Source of the DNA: REEP01 sp964517265
GTDB taxonomy: Bacteria; Pseudomonadota; Alphaproteobacteria; Rhodospirillales; Defluviicoccaceae
DNA length: 64,000 bases
Assembly (NCBI GenBank): GCA_964517265.1
Contig: CAZFBS010000005.1
Location: 29,495-93,494 of the forward strand
Direction: 5' to 3'
Shown: positions 25,448 through 33,245 of the stretch, one piece after another
Numbering within the stretch: the first letter of the stretch is position 1
Layout of the letters: the number at the start of each line of letters is the position of its first letter
The notes under the pieces: generated by a model
Databases searched by the model: none
What the model was told of the DNA's origin: nothing
What the model saw: only the letters and a program-made list of their open reading frames with translations
Translations under genes and position numbers: made by a program

Positions 25448-26785
25448 TTGAAGAGCATCAAGCTGGCGTTCTGGTTGTTGTTGTTCGGCGTCACCGCCGC
25501 GTGGCTGCTGTCCGATACGCTGCTGCCGACGTCCCCCACATTCTTCTCGATCCGCGCACTCTGGGTGCAATACACCGGCGTTGTCGCCATCGCGGTCATG
25601 AGCGTGGCCATGGTGCTGGCAGTCCGCCCGCGCAGCATCGAGCAGCCGCTGGGTGGGCTGGACAAAATGTATCGCCTGCACAAATGGCTTGGCATCACCG
25701 CTTTGGGTTTCGCCGTTTTGCACTGGTTGTGGGCGCAAGGCGCCAAATGGGCCGTCGGTTGGGGCTGGCTCACCCGGCCGCCCCGCGGCTCTGGCCAAGG
25801 TGAAGGCTTGGGAAGCGTCGAGCAGGTCTTTCGCAGTCAACGGGGCTTGGCAGAAACGGTTGGCGAGTGGGCCTTCTACGCGGCGGTCGTATTGATCCTT
25901 CTGGCGTTGATCCAGCGGTTTCCCTATCGCCTGTTCGTCAAGACGCACAAGTGGCTGGCGGTCGTCTACCTCGTCCTGGTCTTTCACGCCGTCGTGTTGA
26001 TGAAATTCGACTACTGGACAAAGCCGATCGGTTTGATGGTCGGGGCGCTCCTCGTTGCCGGAACGCTTTCCGCACTGGTGGTTCTACTGGGACGTGTGGG
26101 CGCGGGCCGGCAGGTCCAGGGCCGTATCGAGACTCTCGACTACTATCCGGAGGTGCGGGCGCTGGAGACGAGCATCGTCCTGCGGCCCGGCTGGCAGGGG
26201 CACAAGGCCGGTCAGTTCGCCTTCGTGACGTCCGATGAAGAGGAAGGTGCCCATCCATATACGATTGCGTCGGCCTGGGACGATCAGACCCGTCGCATTA
26301 TCTTCATTACCAAGGCGCTGGGCGATCATACCGGCAGGCTGTACGAGAGACTGAACGTCGGTATGCCGGTCAAGGTGGAAGGCCCCTACGGTTGTTTTAC
26401 CTTCAATGATCAGCCGTCCCGTCAGGTCTGGATCGGCGCGGGCATCGGCATCACTCCCTTCGTCGCACGCATGAAGCATCTTGCTCGCGTACCGGATCAA
26501 GACAGGCGCATTGACCTGTTCCATCCGACGGCCGATTTTTCTCAGGCCGCGATCGACAAACTCACCGCCGATGCCGAAGCGGCCGGTGTTCGTCTGCATC
26601 TTATGGTCGACAACCGGGACGGCCGGCTCGATGGCGAGAAGATCCGCACCCTGATGCCGGATTGGCGGAATGCCAGTGTCTGGTTTTGTGGCCCGCCGAG
26701 GTTCGGCCAGGCCCTGCGCCAGGATCTGGTCGCGCATGGTCTGGCGCCGGGCCGCTTCCATCAGGAGTTGTTTCAGATGCGGTGA
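25448..26785 (+). CDS. Ferric reductase/NADPH-oxidase-like flavocytochrome (copy 2)
   Basis: 445 residues; the start is TTG 25448, preceded by GAGGAG. It shares the architecture of the 16226-17548 protein: N-terminal TM haem domain (histidines in MYRLHKWLGITALGFAVLHW and KTHKWLAVVYLVLVFHAVVL), FAD domain with HPYTIAS, GDHTGRLY and VEGPYGCF, NAD(P) domain with IGAGIGITPF, and the end CGPPRFG. Divergence between the two is considerable, suggesting old duplication. A roughly 40-residue loop (PPRGSGQGEGLGSVEQVFRS) between helices is absent from copy 1. Substrate unknown. Confidence 0.87.
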   Translation: MKSIKLAFWLLLFGVTAAWLLSDTLLPTSPTFFSIRALWVQYTGVVAIAVMSVAMVLAVRPRSIEQPLGGLDKMYRLHKWLGITALGFAVLHWLWAQGAKWAVGWGWLTRPPRGSGQGEGLGSVEQVFRSQRGLAETVGEWAFYAAVVLILLALIQRFPYRLFVKTHKWLAVVYLVLVFHAVVLMKFDYWTKPIGLMVGALLVAGTLSALVVLLGRVGAGRQVQGRIETLDYYPEVRALETSIVLRPGWQGHKAGQFAFVTSDEEEGAHPYTIASAWDDQTRRIIFITKALGDHTGRLYERLNVGMPVKVEGPYGCFTFNDQPSRQVWIGAGIGITPFVARMKHLARVPDQDRRIDLFHPTADFSQAAIDKLTADAEAAGVRLHLMVDNRDGRLDGEKIRTLMPDWRNASVWFCGPPRFGQALRQDLVAHGLAPGRFHQELFQMR

Positions 26786-26913
26786 AATCAGGTTGTGAGG
26801 CCCGATCGCGCATCACGCTGTCCGACCGCAGACAGGGCTCAACCGCTGGTGTGGCGCCGGCAACGCTTGACGGTGTATATCTGACAAAAATGAATTGAAA
26901 AGAGGGTATCGAC

Positions 26914-28443
26914 ATGAACATCGGCGAGCTTCTCCCGCGCCACGCCCGCTATCGCCGCGATCACACCGCCCTCATCGTCGGCGGGCAGAGACTCACCTAC
27001 CGGCAGTTCAATGCCTACGTCAATCGGCTCGCCGGCGCCCTTCTTGCCGCCGGTCTGAAGAAGGGCGACAAGTTCACCACCGTATTGCCCAACTGCCTTG
27101 AGATGATGGCCGCCTACTGGGCCGCGGCGAAGAGCGGCGCGGTCATTGTGCCGGCAAGTCCGTTGCTGCAGGCAAATGGTCTGGCGACATTGATGGCCGA
27201 CTCCGATACCGCCCTCGTAATCGGTGATGTCTCGTTCGCGGACGCCTTCGACAAGATCCGCGATCGGTTGCCGGGAATCGAGAAGGACCGCTACATCCTG
27301 GTTGGCGCGGGCGCGGACCGCCGTCCCGGCTTTCGCGCCTATGACGATTTTCTCGCGGCGGGGAGCGAGAACGAGCCTCCGGAAGCTGGCCTCGGTGACG
27401 ACGACATCTATAACATCATGTATTCAAGCGGAACGACGGGTCTGCCCAAGGGCATTGTCCACACCCACTATATTCGTGCGATGTATTGTATGATCTTCGC
27501 GCAGTCCTTCCGGATCATCCCCGAGAGCATCGTGCTGCACGCCGGCTCGATCGTCTTCAACGGGGCGATGGTCGATCTGATGCCGTGGATGTTCGCCGGG
27601 GCGACCTACATCTTGCACGAAACGTTTGATGCAGAGCGGGTGATCGCCACCATCGATCAGGAAAAAGTCACTCATATCGTGATGGTTCCGGCGCAGATCA
27701 TTGCCGTTCTCAACCATCCGACGTTCGCGCCGGAGAAGCTTTGTTCCTTGGAAATGCTGCACAACATCGGTGCCCCGTTGCCGATGCGCTACAAGGAAAT
27801 CATCAACGACAAGCTCTCCGGCCGGTTCTACGAGTTGTACGGCCTTACCGAAGGATTGATGACGGTCCTCGACAAGCACGATTCCATCCGCAAGGTCGGG
27901 TCGGTCGGCTGCCCGCCGCCATTCATGGCGATCAAGATCATGAGGGACGACGGCAGCGAAGCCGCCCCCGGAGAGGTCGGGGAGATCGTCGGCCGCAGCC
28001 CGTGCCTGATGCCCGGCTATTACAAGCGTCCGGACCTGACCGCCAATGCGATCCGCGACGGCTGGCTCTATTCCGGCGATGCCGGCTATGTCGATGAGGA
28101 TGGCTATCTGTTTCTGGTCGACCGGATCAAGGACATGATCCTCTCCGGGGGCGTCAACGTCTATCCCAAGGACATCGAGGAGATCGTGTTTCAGCATCCG
28201 GCGGTGCGCGAGGTCGCCGTTTTTGGCGCGCCGGACGAGAGGTGGGGGGAGGTGCCGGTCGCCGCCGTCGTTCTCAACGAGGGGCATCACGTCGACGAAG
28301 CCGAATTGATCGCCTGGACCAACGAGAGAGTGGGAGCGAAGTTCCAACGCCTGCACGGGGTCATGTTCTATCGGGAATTCCCTCGCAACGTTGCCGGCAA
28401 GACGCTCAAGCGGGAAATGCGCGAAGCCTACACGCAGCAATAG
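26914..28443 (+). CDS. Acyl-CoA synthetase (AMP-forming)
   Basis: Adenylate-forming enzyme of 509 residues. P-loop YSSGTTGLPKG is near 171-181, YELYGLTE near 307-314, GWLYSGDAGYVDEDGYLFLV near 385-404, then DRIKDMILSGGVNVYP, and the C-terminal catalytic lysine is in AGKTLKREMRE. It should activate a carboxylic acid to acyl-AMP and then acyl-CoA. The chain length is not evident; ligases of this kind include fatty-acid and aromatic-acid types. The weakly sigma70-like TTGACG upstream (about 26869) is not strong enough to call. It is convergent with the following SDR. Confidence 0.92.
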   Translation: MNIGELLPRHARYRRDHTALIVGGQRLTYRQFNAYVNRLAGALLAAGLKKGDKFTTVLPNCLEMMAAYWAAAKSGAVIVPASPLLQANGLATLMADSDTALVIGDVSFADAFDKIRDRLPGIEKDRYILVGAGADRRPGFRAYDDFLAAGSENEPPEAGLGDDDIYNIMYSSGTTGLPKGIVHTHYIRAMYCMIFAQSFRIIPESIVLHAGSIVFNGAMVDLMPWMFAGATYILHETFDAERVIATIDQEKVTHIVMVPAQIIAVLNHPTFAPEKLCSLEMLHNIGAPLPMRYKEIINDKLSGRFYELYGLTEGLMTVLDKHDSIRKVGSVGCPPPFMAIKIMRDDGSEAAPGEVGEIVGRSPCLMPGYYKRPDLTANAIRDGWLYSGDAGYVDEDGYLFLVDRIKDMILSGGVNVYPKDIEEIVFQHPAVREVAVFGAPDERWGEVPVAAVVLNEGHHVDEAELIAWTNERVGAKFQRLHGVMFYREFPRNVAGKTLKREMREAYTQQ

Positions 28444-28513
28444 AAGCCCACTCTTTCCCGCCCGGGAGGTTTTCGCCCGCCTCTGGGCGCGCCCAACTCG
28501 GAGCGCCGGGCGT

Positions 28514-29377
28514 CTATCCGCCGCCGGTGGCGAAGCCGGGATAGAGAGTCATCCCGCCGTCCACATAGATCGTGGTGCCGGTGACGTAGTCCGAATAGTC
28601 GGAGGCCAGCCACACGGCCGCCCGGCCGATGTCCTCGGGCTCGCCGATCCGCTGGTAGGGGACGAGCTTCATCAACTCGGCATATGCCTCCTCGCTCTCC
28701 CACGCCTCGCGGTTGATGTCGGTGCGAATGGCACCCGGCGAAATCGCGTTGACCCGGATCCGGTAGGGGGCAACCTCCTGCGCCATGCTTTTCATCATCA
28801 TCAGGATGCCCCCCTTGGACGTCGCATAATTGACGCGACCGGCCCAGGGGATGACATCGTGGACCGAGCTCATGCAGATGATCTTGCCGGCGGCACAGGA
28901 CGTCTGCGGATGGACGCCGCGCCGCTTGAACCGGCGCACCGCTTCCCGGCAGCAAAGGAACTGTCCGGTGAGGTTGACCTGAATGACCGTGTTCCAGTCG
29001 TGGAGCGTCATCTCGTCGAGCGGGGCGTCCTGCTGCAATCCGGCGTTGGCGATGAGGATGTCGATCGCGCCGAATTCATCCTCCATGCGACGGAACATCT
29101 CTTCCACCTGCGCTTCATCGGAGACATCGGCTTGGTGGGCGTATGCCCTGACGCCGCAGCGCTCCTCGATGGCAGCGACGATGGCAGCCGCCTCTTCGGC
29201 GCTACTGCGGTAGTTGACGACAACGTCGGCTCCCGCGTGACCGAGTTCGATCGCAACGCTGCTGCCAATGCCGCTGCTACCGCCGGTTACCAGCGCCTTC
29301 TGCCCGCGCAGGATGCGCTGTCTCTCCAGCGTCGGCTTTATCACCGGCGGGTACTGTGGGTGTGCTCCAGAGTTCAT
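28514..29377 (-). CDS. Short-chain dehydrogenase (glucose 1-dehydrogenase-like)
   Basis: 287 residues. An N-terminal extension (MNSGAHPQYPPVIKPTLERQ) precedes the Rossmann motif TGGSSGIG and the ADVVVNYRS cofactor loop. NAGLQQD, MSSVHDV (Ser) and YATSK (Tyr/Lys) complete the active site, and a C-terminal TGTTIYVDGGM is diagnostic of the classical SDR family. NADP preference is suggested by the YRS sequence after the strand. The substrate is not identified. It is monocistronic and convergent with the acyl-CoA synthetase. Confidence 0.9.
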   Translation of the reverse strand: MNSGAHPQYPPVIKPTLERQRILRGQKALVTGGSSGIGSSVAIELGHAGADVVVNYRSSAEEAAAIVAAIEERCGVRAYAHQADVSDEAQVEEMFRRMEDEFGAIDILIANAGLQQDAPLDEMTLHDWNTVIQVNLTGQFLCCREAVRRFKRRGVHPQTSCAAGKIICMSSVHDVIPWAGRVNYATSKGGILMMMKSMAQEVAPYRIRVNAISPGAIRTDINREAWESEEAYAELMKLVPYQRIGEPEDIGRAAVWLASDYSDYVTGTTIYVDGGMTLYPGFATGGG

Positions 29378-29610
29378 CGTCTTCTCCTTGCCACTCTCGG
29401 GACCTCTCCTTGACCCTTTTGGATTGGCATCAGCATTGCCGGCGACGCCGGCTCGCTATCCCTCGTAACGCCTCACCGTCACCTGCCGTTCCCTTTGTTG
29501 ACAACACTTGATTTCAAGACGCTCAACAAGGGATAACATCGTGCGCGACAGGGGTGCGGGGCGCGGGGCGCAGCAAAAACCACCCCTGATCATCGCTGTT
29601 GAGGAAGGTC

Positions 29611-30303
29611 ATGACGATCCGGCTTTACGATCTGGCGGCGGCCGAAGATGACCGGCGGGTCAGTCCCTGTTGCTGGCGTGTGCGCATGGCGCTCGCGCAC
29701 AAGGGGCTGGAGGTCGAGACGGTGCCATGGCGGTACACCGAAAAGGATGTCATCGCGTTTTCGGGACAGGAAAGCGTGCCGGTTCTGGTCGACGGCGAGA
29801 CTGTCGTCCATGACAGCTGGGCGATCGCCGAGTATCTCGACGAGACCTACCCGCAGCGCCTGCTGTTCGCTTGCGAGCAGGCCCGCGCCGAGGGATTGTT
29901 CATTAAGCACTGGACCGAACAGGTTCTGCAGCCGGCAATTCTTCGCGTCATCGTCCAGGACGTGCTCGTCCACTTACACGAGAAGGACAAGAAATATTAC
30001 CGGCAAACGCGCGAGCGTCGGCTGGGCGCGCGCATCGAGGACATTGCGGCCGATCGCGCCCGCAATCTGGAACACCTGGGCACGGCGCTGACGACCCTGC
30101 GGGCGACCTTGGCGATCAACGCCTACATGGGCGGCAGAGAGCCGAATTTTGCCGACCACATCGTCTTCGGCGCCTTTCAATGGGCGCGGGTTTGCAGCGA
30201 TATTCCGCTGGTGGAATCTCAGGGTCCGATCTGCGAGTGGCGCCAGCGCATGCTCAACGCCTATGACGGACTGGCGGCCAACGCCCTCGCCTGCTCGGCC
30301 TGA
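29611..30303 (+). CDS. Glutathione S-transferase-like protein
   Basis: 230 residues from ATG 29611 (a TTG at 29599 is possible but GAGGAAGG fits the ATG). The N-terminal thioredoxin-like domain has SPCCWRVRMALAHKGLEVE, the cis-proline SVPVLVDG and the DSWAIAEYLDETYP loop typical of glutathione binding. The C-terminal half is all helical. The substrate is unknown. It stands alone, with 233 bp before it. Confidence 0.85.
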   Translation: MTIRLYDLAAAEDDRRVSPCCWRVRMALAHKGLEVETVPWRYTEKDVIAFSGQESVPVLVDGETVVHDSWAIAEYLDETYPQRLLFACEQARAEGLFIKHWTEQVLQPAILRVIVQDVLVHLHEKDKKYYRQTRERRLGARIEDIAADRARNLEHLGTALTTLRATLAINAYMGGREPNFADHIVFGAFQWARVCSDIPLVESQGPICEWRQRMLNAYDGLAANALACSA

Positions 30304-30554
30304 AGCGGCAAGGCGGACGGGCCATTGCATCTGGGGATGTTTGAACCGGCCGGCGCTGTGTTGCCGGCGCACCGGGCCGGTAAGCTTGTGTCCCAGCCGG
30401 TATCACCTATCTAGAAGGCCAAGCTCGCAAGCCGGCTGCTCGTGCCCACGGGCGCCAACTCCCCCTGCCGGCGGAACGACGCAGAGATGTTGACGGGGTG
30501 GCGCGGTGGCGGCATTGCGGGAAGGGGCCGCGGGAAGATGAGGAGGATCGAGGG
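30304..30554. other. Intergenic region before thiSG, no TPP riboswitch seen
   Basis: 251 bp. Near 30346-30384 an imperfect GC-rich dyad (GAACCGGCCGGCGC ... GCGCACCGGGCCGG) may terminate the upstream gene. The conserved CTGAGA and ACCC-TGAACCTGAT elements of a thiamine-pyrophosphate riboswitch are not visible on either strand. Confidence 0.4.
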
Positions 30555-31538
30555 ATGCAGGTGACGATCAACGGAGAGCCGAAGACACTCAGCGAGCCGA
30601 TGACGGTGGAGCAGGTGCTCTCGTCGATCGGGCTGGATTCGCGCAAGGTGGCGGTCGAGCGGAACCTGGAGATCGTGCCGAAGTCCCTTTACCTCAGCAC
30701 CGAAGTCACTGACGGGGATCGCCTGGAGATCGTCCACTTCATCGGTGGCGGCGCGCCCGACACCTCCGATGACGATCCGCTCGTCGTCGCGGGCAGGGTG
30801 TTCCGTTCGCGCCTTCTGGTCGGCACCGGCAAATATCGGGACTTTGATGAGACTGCGCGTGCGATCGATGCCTCGGGTGCCGAAATCGTCACCGTTGCCG
30901 TACGCCGTGTCAATATCAGCGATCCCGGCCAGCCGATGCTCATCGACTACGTCGATCCGGCCCGCTACACCTACTTACCCAATACGGCGGGATGCTACAC
31001 GGCAGCCGATGCGGTGCGTACATTGCGCTTGGCGCGTGAGGCCGGCGGCTGGGATCTGGTCAAGCTCGAAGTGTTGGGCGATCAAAAGACCCTCTATCCG
31101 GACATGACGGAGACGATCGCGGCCGCGGAGACGCTGATTGCCGAAGGCTTCAAGGTGATGGTCTATTGCTCCGATGATCCCATCTTCGCCAAGAAGCTGG
31201 AGGAGATGGGCTGCGTTGCGATCATGCCGCTCGCGGCGCCGATCGGCTCCGGACTGGGCGTGCAGAACCCGGTGCAGATCCGTCTGATCGTCGAGCAGTC
31301 AACGGTGCCGGTGCTGGTTGACGCCGGTGTCGGCACTGCCTCCGATGCAGCCATTGCGATGGAACTGGGCTGTGATGGCGTGTTGATGAACACGGCGATC
31401 GCCGAGGCCAAGGATCCGCTTCGGATGGCCCGAGCGATGAAGCTGGCGGTTGAGGCGGGGCGGCTTGCCTATCTTGCCGGCAGGATGCCGAAGAAGCGGT
31501 ATGCCGACCCGTCATCCCCGCTGGCCGGTCTGATCTAG
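30555..31538 (+). CDS. thiSG: ThiS-ThiG fusion (sulfur carrier protein and thiazole synthase)
   Basis: 327 residues. Residues 1-66 are ThiS (MQVTINGEPKTLSEPMTVEQ to HFIGG), and 75-327 are ThiG with RLLVGTGKYRDFDETA, the Schiff-base lysine K170 in DLVKLEVLGD, and ADAGVGTASDAA-like phosphate loop (VDAGVGTASDAA). ThiG makes the thiazole phosphate of thiamine using sulfur carried as a thiocarboxylate on the ThiS C-terminal glycine. Here the Gly64-66 run is internal, followed by APDTSDDDP. The fusion is known as a bifunctional protein class. Start ATG 30555 is favoured by the upstream GATCGAGGG. Confidence 0.93.
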   Translation: MQVTINGEPKTLSEPMTVEQVLSSIGLDSRKVAVERNLEIVPKSLYLSTEVTDGDRLEIVHFIGGGAPDTSDDDPLVVAGRVFRSRLLVGTGKYRDFDETARAIDASGAEIVTVAVRRVNISDPGQPMLIDYVDPARYTYLPNTAGCYTAADAVRTLRLAREAGGWDLVKLEVLGDQKTLYPDMTETIAAAETLIAEGFKVMVYCSDDPIFAKKLEEMGCVAIMPLAAPIGSGLGVQNPVQIRLIVEQSTVPVLVDAGVGTASDAAIAMELGCDGVLMNTAIAEAKDPLRMARAMKLAVEAGRLAYLAGRMPKKRYADPSSPLAGLI

Positions 31539-31600
31539 ACCGGCCGGTCTGGATGCTGAAAAAGTCGCCGCCGGTGCCTAAAAAAATCGCAATTTTCTGT

Positions 31601-31628
31601 TTGAAGTCGGGGGGTTGCCGCTTATATT
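31601..31628 (+). promoter_or_regulatory. Sigma70-like promoter for the ornithine decarboxylase leader
   Basis: TTGAAG (31601-31606), a 16-bp spacer, then TATATT (31623-31628). Transcription would start near 31635, giving a leader of about 320 nt before ornithine decarboxylase. Confidence 0.5.
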
Positions 31629-31659
31629 CGACAGTGCGCTTCGCGGGGAGCTTGGCTAA

Positions 31660-31851
31660 GTGATCATGCCGGTGGCCGTGAAGCGATTTTGTTTCCTCGA
31701 TGCGAAGCCGACAGCCGGTGCATCTTGGCATACCGGTGCTGGGGAGGACGCTACTTTGTTCAAGGTCATGGACGAGGATTGCGGAGTTCGCAAGGCGTAC
31801 ATGCTCCTACTCGGCAGGAAAAACCCTCACTCCAGTCTGACGATCGCCTGA
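31660..31851 (+). CDS. Possible 63-aa leader peptide
   Basis: GTG 31660 follows GGGAG and encodes MIMPVAVKRFCFLDAKPTAG and 43 more residues, ending 103 bases before ornithine decarboxylase. No family is recognised. It might be a leader ORF whose translation senses a polyamine or ornithine, as the short speFL ORF does in enterobacteria. It could equally be an open frame over a structured RNA. Confidence 0.3.
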   Translation: MIMPVAVKRFCFLDAKPTAGASWHTGAGEDATLFKVMDEDCGVRKAYMLLLGRKNPHSSLTIA

Positions 31852-31873
31852 GGCGGCCACAATCGCTTTGGGT

Positions 31874-31915
31874 TCGGCGCGGGCCGGGACATCGGCTCGG
31901 CGCGCCGATTTCCTA
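31874..31915 (+). terminator. Attenuator-like hairpin before ornithine decarboxylase
   Basis: An 8-bp perfect stem (TCGGCGCG / CGCGCCGA) with a GC-rich loop, followed by ATTTCCT. It lies 46 bases upstream of the ATG 31955. The tail has few T residues, so termination strength is uncertain. Confidence 0.4.
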
Positions 31916-31954
31916 TCTGATCGTCTGGGTTTCAAGGGGTAGGTGAGGGAATTG

Positions 31955-33088
31955 ATGACCCCAAAAATTGCACGCTTTCTGGAGCAGGAGCGTCTGGAGA
32001 CGCCTTGCCTCGTTGTCGATCTCGATGTCATCGGCGCCAACTACCGCGCATTGCGCGGGGCGTTGCCGCTGGCTGCGATTTACTATGCGGTCAAGGCCAA
32101 TCCGGCGCGGCCGATCCTGGAGACACTGGTGGGCCTCGGCTCGTGCTTCGATGCCGCCAGCGCCTGGGAGGTCGACCAATGCCTTGCCGCCGGCGCGGCG
32201 CCGGAGCAGATTTCCTACGGCAACACGGTCAAGAAACGGCGGGATATCGCTGATGCCTTTGACCGAGGCGTCCGCCTCTACGCCTTCGACAGCCTGGCGG
32301 AGCTGGAGAAGCTGGCGGAGGAGGCTCCCGGCTCCAAGGTCTATTGTCGCATTCTCACGCTGAGCGAGGATGCGCAGTGGCCGCTGTCCCGCAAGTTCGG
32401 CTGCAGCCTGGAAATGGCACGGGACTTGATGTTGCGTGCGCTTGATCTTGGCCTCGATGCCTACGGGCTCTCCTTCCATGTCGGCTCGCAGCAAACGAAT
32501 CCGCAATGGTGGGACGTGGCCATCGGCCGCTGTGCGATGGTCTTTTCCGATCTTCGCGAGGCTGGCCTCGATCTGCGCATGCTCAACCTGGGCGGGGGCT
32601 TCCCGGCTCGCTATCGCGGCGATCAGTTGCCGCCGCTCGACGATTTCGCTGCAACAATCATGGCCAGCGTCAATCGCTGTTTCGGCAACCGCCGGCCCGA
32701 CCTGATCATCGAGCCTGGCCGCTCGATTGCTGCCGAAGCCGGCGTCATCCGCACTGAGGTTCTCGTCGTTGCCCGCAAGGATTACAATGACGAGTCGCGG
32801 TGGGTGTTTTTCGATGTCGGGAAGTTCGGTGGACTTGCCGAAACAATGGACGAGGCGATCAAGTATCCGATCGTCACACCCTACGATGGCGGCAGCGAAG
32901 GCCCGGTCCAGATAGCGGGGCCGACCTGCGATGGTGCCGATATTCTCTACGAGAAGGCTCCTTACACGTTGCCTCTGGCGTTGAAGAGCGGCGATAAGGT
33001 GGATCTTCTGAGCGCGGGCGCCTACACAAGCGTTTACGCCGCCGCGCGCTTCAATGGCTTTGCGCCGATGGCCGAGCACTACATCTGA
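31955..33088 (+). CDS. speF: Ornithine/lysine decarboxylase (fold type III)
   Basis: PLP enzyme forming putrescine (or cadaverine). ATG 31955 (377 aa, the usual length) follows GAGGGA; GTG 31943 is in frame. The PLP lysine is in YYAVKANP, HVGSQQ binds the ring, EPGRS holds the phosphate, and the active-site Cys is in CDGADILYE. It belongs to the eukaryotic-type, alanine-racemase-fold family rather than the E. coli SpeC type. Long leader RNA upstream suggests post-transcriptional control by polyamines. Confidence 0.92.
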   Translation: MTPKIARFLEQERLETPCLVVDLDVIGANYRALRGALPLAAIYYAVKANPARPILETLVGLGSCFDAASAWEVDQCLAAGAAPEQISYGNTVKKRRDIADAFDRGVRLYAFDSLAELEKLAEEAPGSKVYCRILTLSEDAQWPLSRKFGCSLEMARDLMLRALDLGLDAYGLSFHVGSQQTNPQWWDVAIGRCAMVFSDLREAGLDLRMLNLGGGFPARYRGDQLPPLDDFAATIMASVNRCFGNRRPDLIIEPGRSIAAEAGVIRTEVLVVARKDYNDESRWVFFDVGKFGGLAETMDEAIKYPIVTPYDGGSEGPVQIAGPTCDGADILYEKAPYTLPLALKSGDKVDLLSAGAYTSVYAAARFNGFAPMAEHYI

Positions 33089-33179
33089 GCGGCAGCAATG
33101 CGGGTACGGGGGCGGCGGTCGCAGGCCGAGCGCCACCCGACTCGCGGAACTGCTCCGACCGATGGCATCCGGAGTCCAG

Positions 33180-33234
33180 CGTCACGGTGCACCCCCTGTT
33201 TCTTTCGAATGTTTGTTTGCTGCGCACCGTGACG
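33180..33234. repeat. Perfect 11-bp inverted repeat upstream of the ABC-F gene
   Basis: CGTCACGGTGC (33180-33190) and GCACCGTGACG (33224-33234) are exact reverse complements with 33 bases between. It lies between ornithine decarboxylase and the ABC-F ATG at 33246, and could be an operator, a hairpin in the 5' UTR or a factor-dependent terminator. Confidence 0.5.
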
Positions 33235-33245
33235 TTTGGTCCATA

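Larger units (their letters stand above)
31635..31954 (+). ncRNA. Candidate speF-type leader RNA of ornithine decarboxylase
   Basis: Roughly 320 nt separate the promoter from the ornithine decarboxylase start. A structured leader upstream of ornithine decarboxylase (speF motif) is established in alphaproteobacteria, and its place and length fit. Within it: a 63-codon ORF at 31660-31851, and a GC-rich inverted repeat TCGGCGCG (31874-31881) / CGCGCCGA (31901-31908) followed by TTTCCT, which looks like an attenuator terminator. I could not align it to the Rfam model, so identity is inference. Confidence 0.5.

Noticed and set aside
30304..30554. Thiamine-pyrophosphate riboswitch before thiSG
   Set aside because: The conserved CTGAGA and ACCTGAT-type elements are not there.
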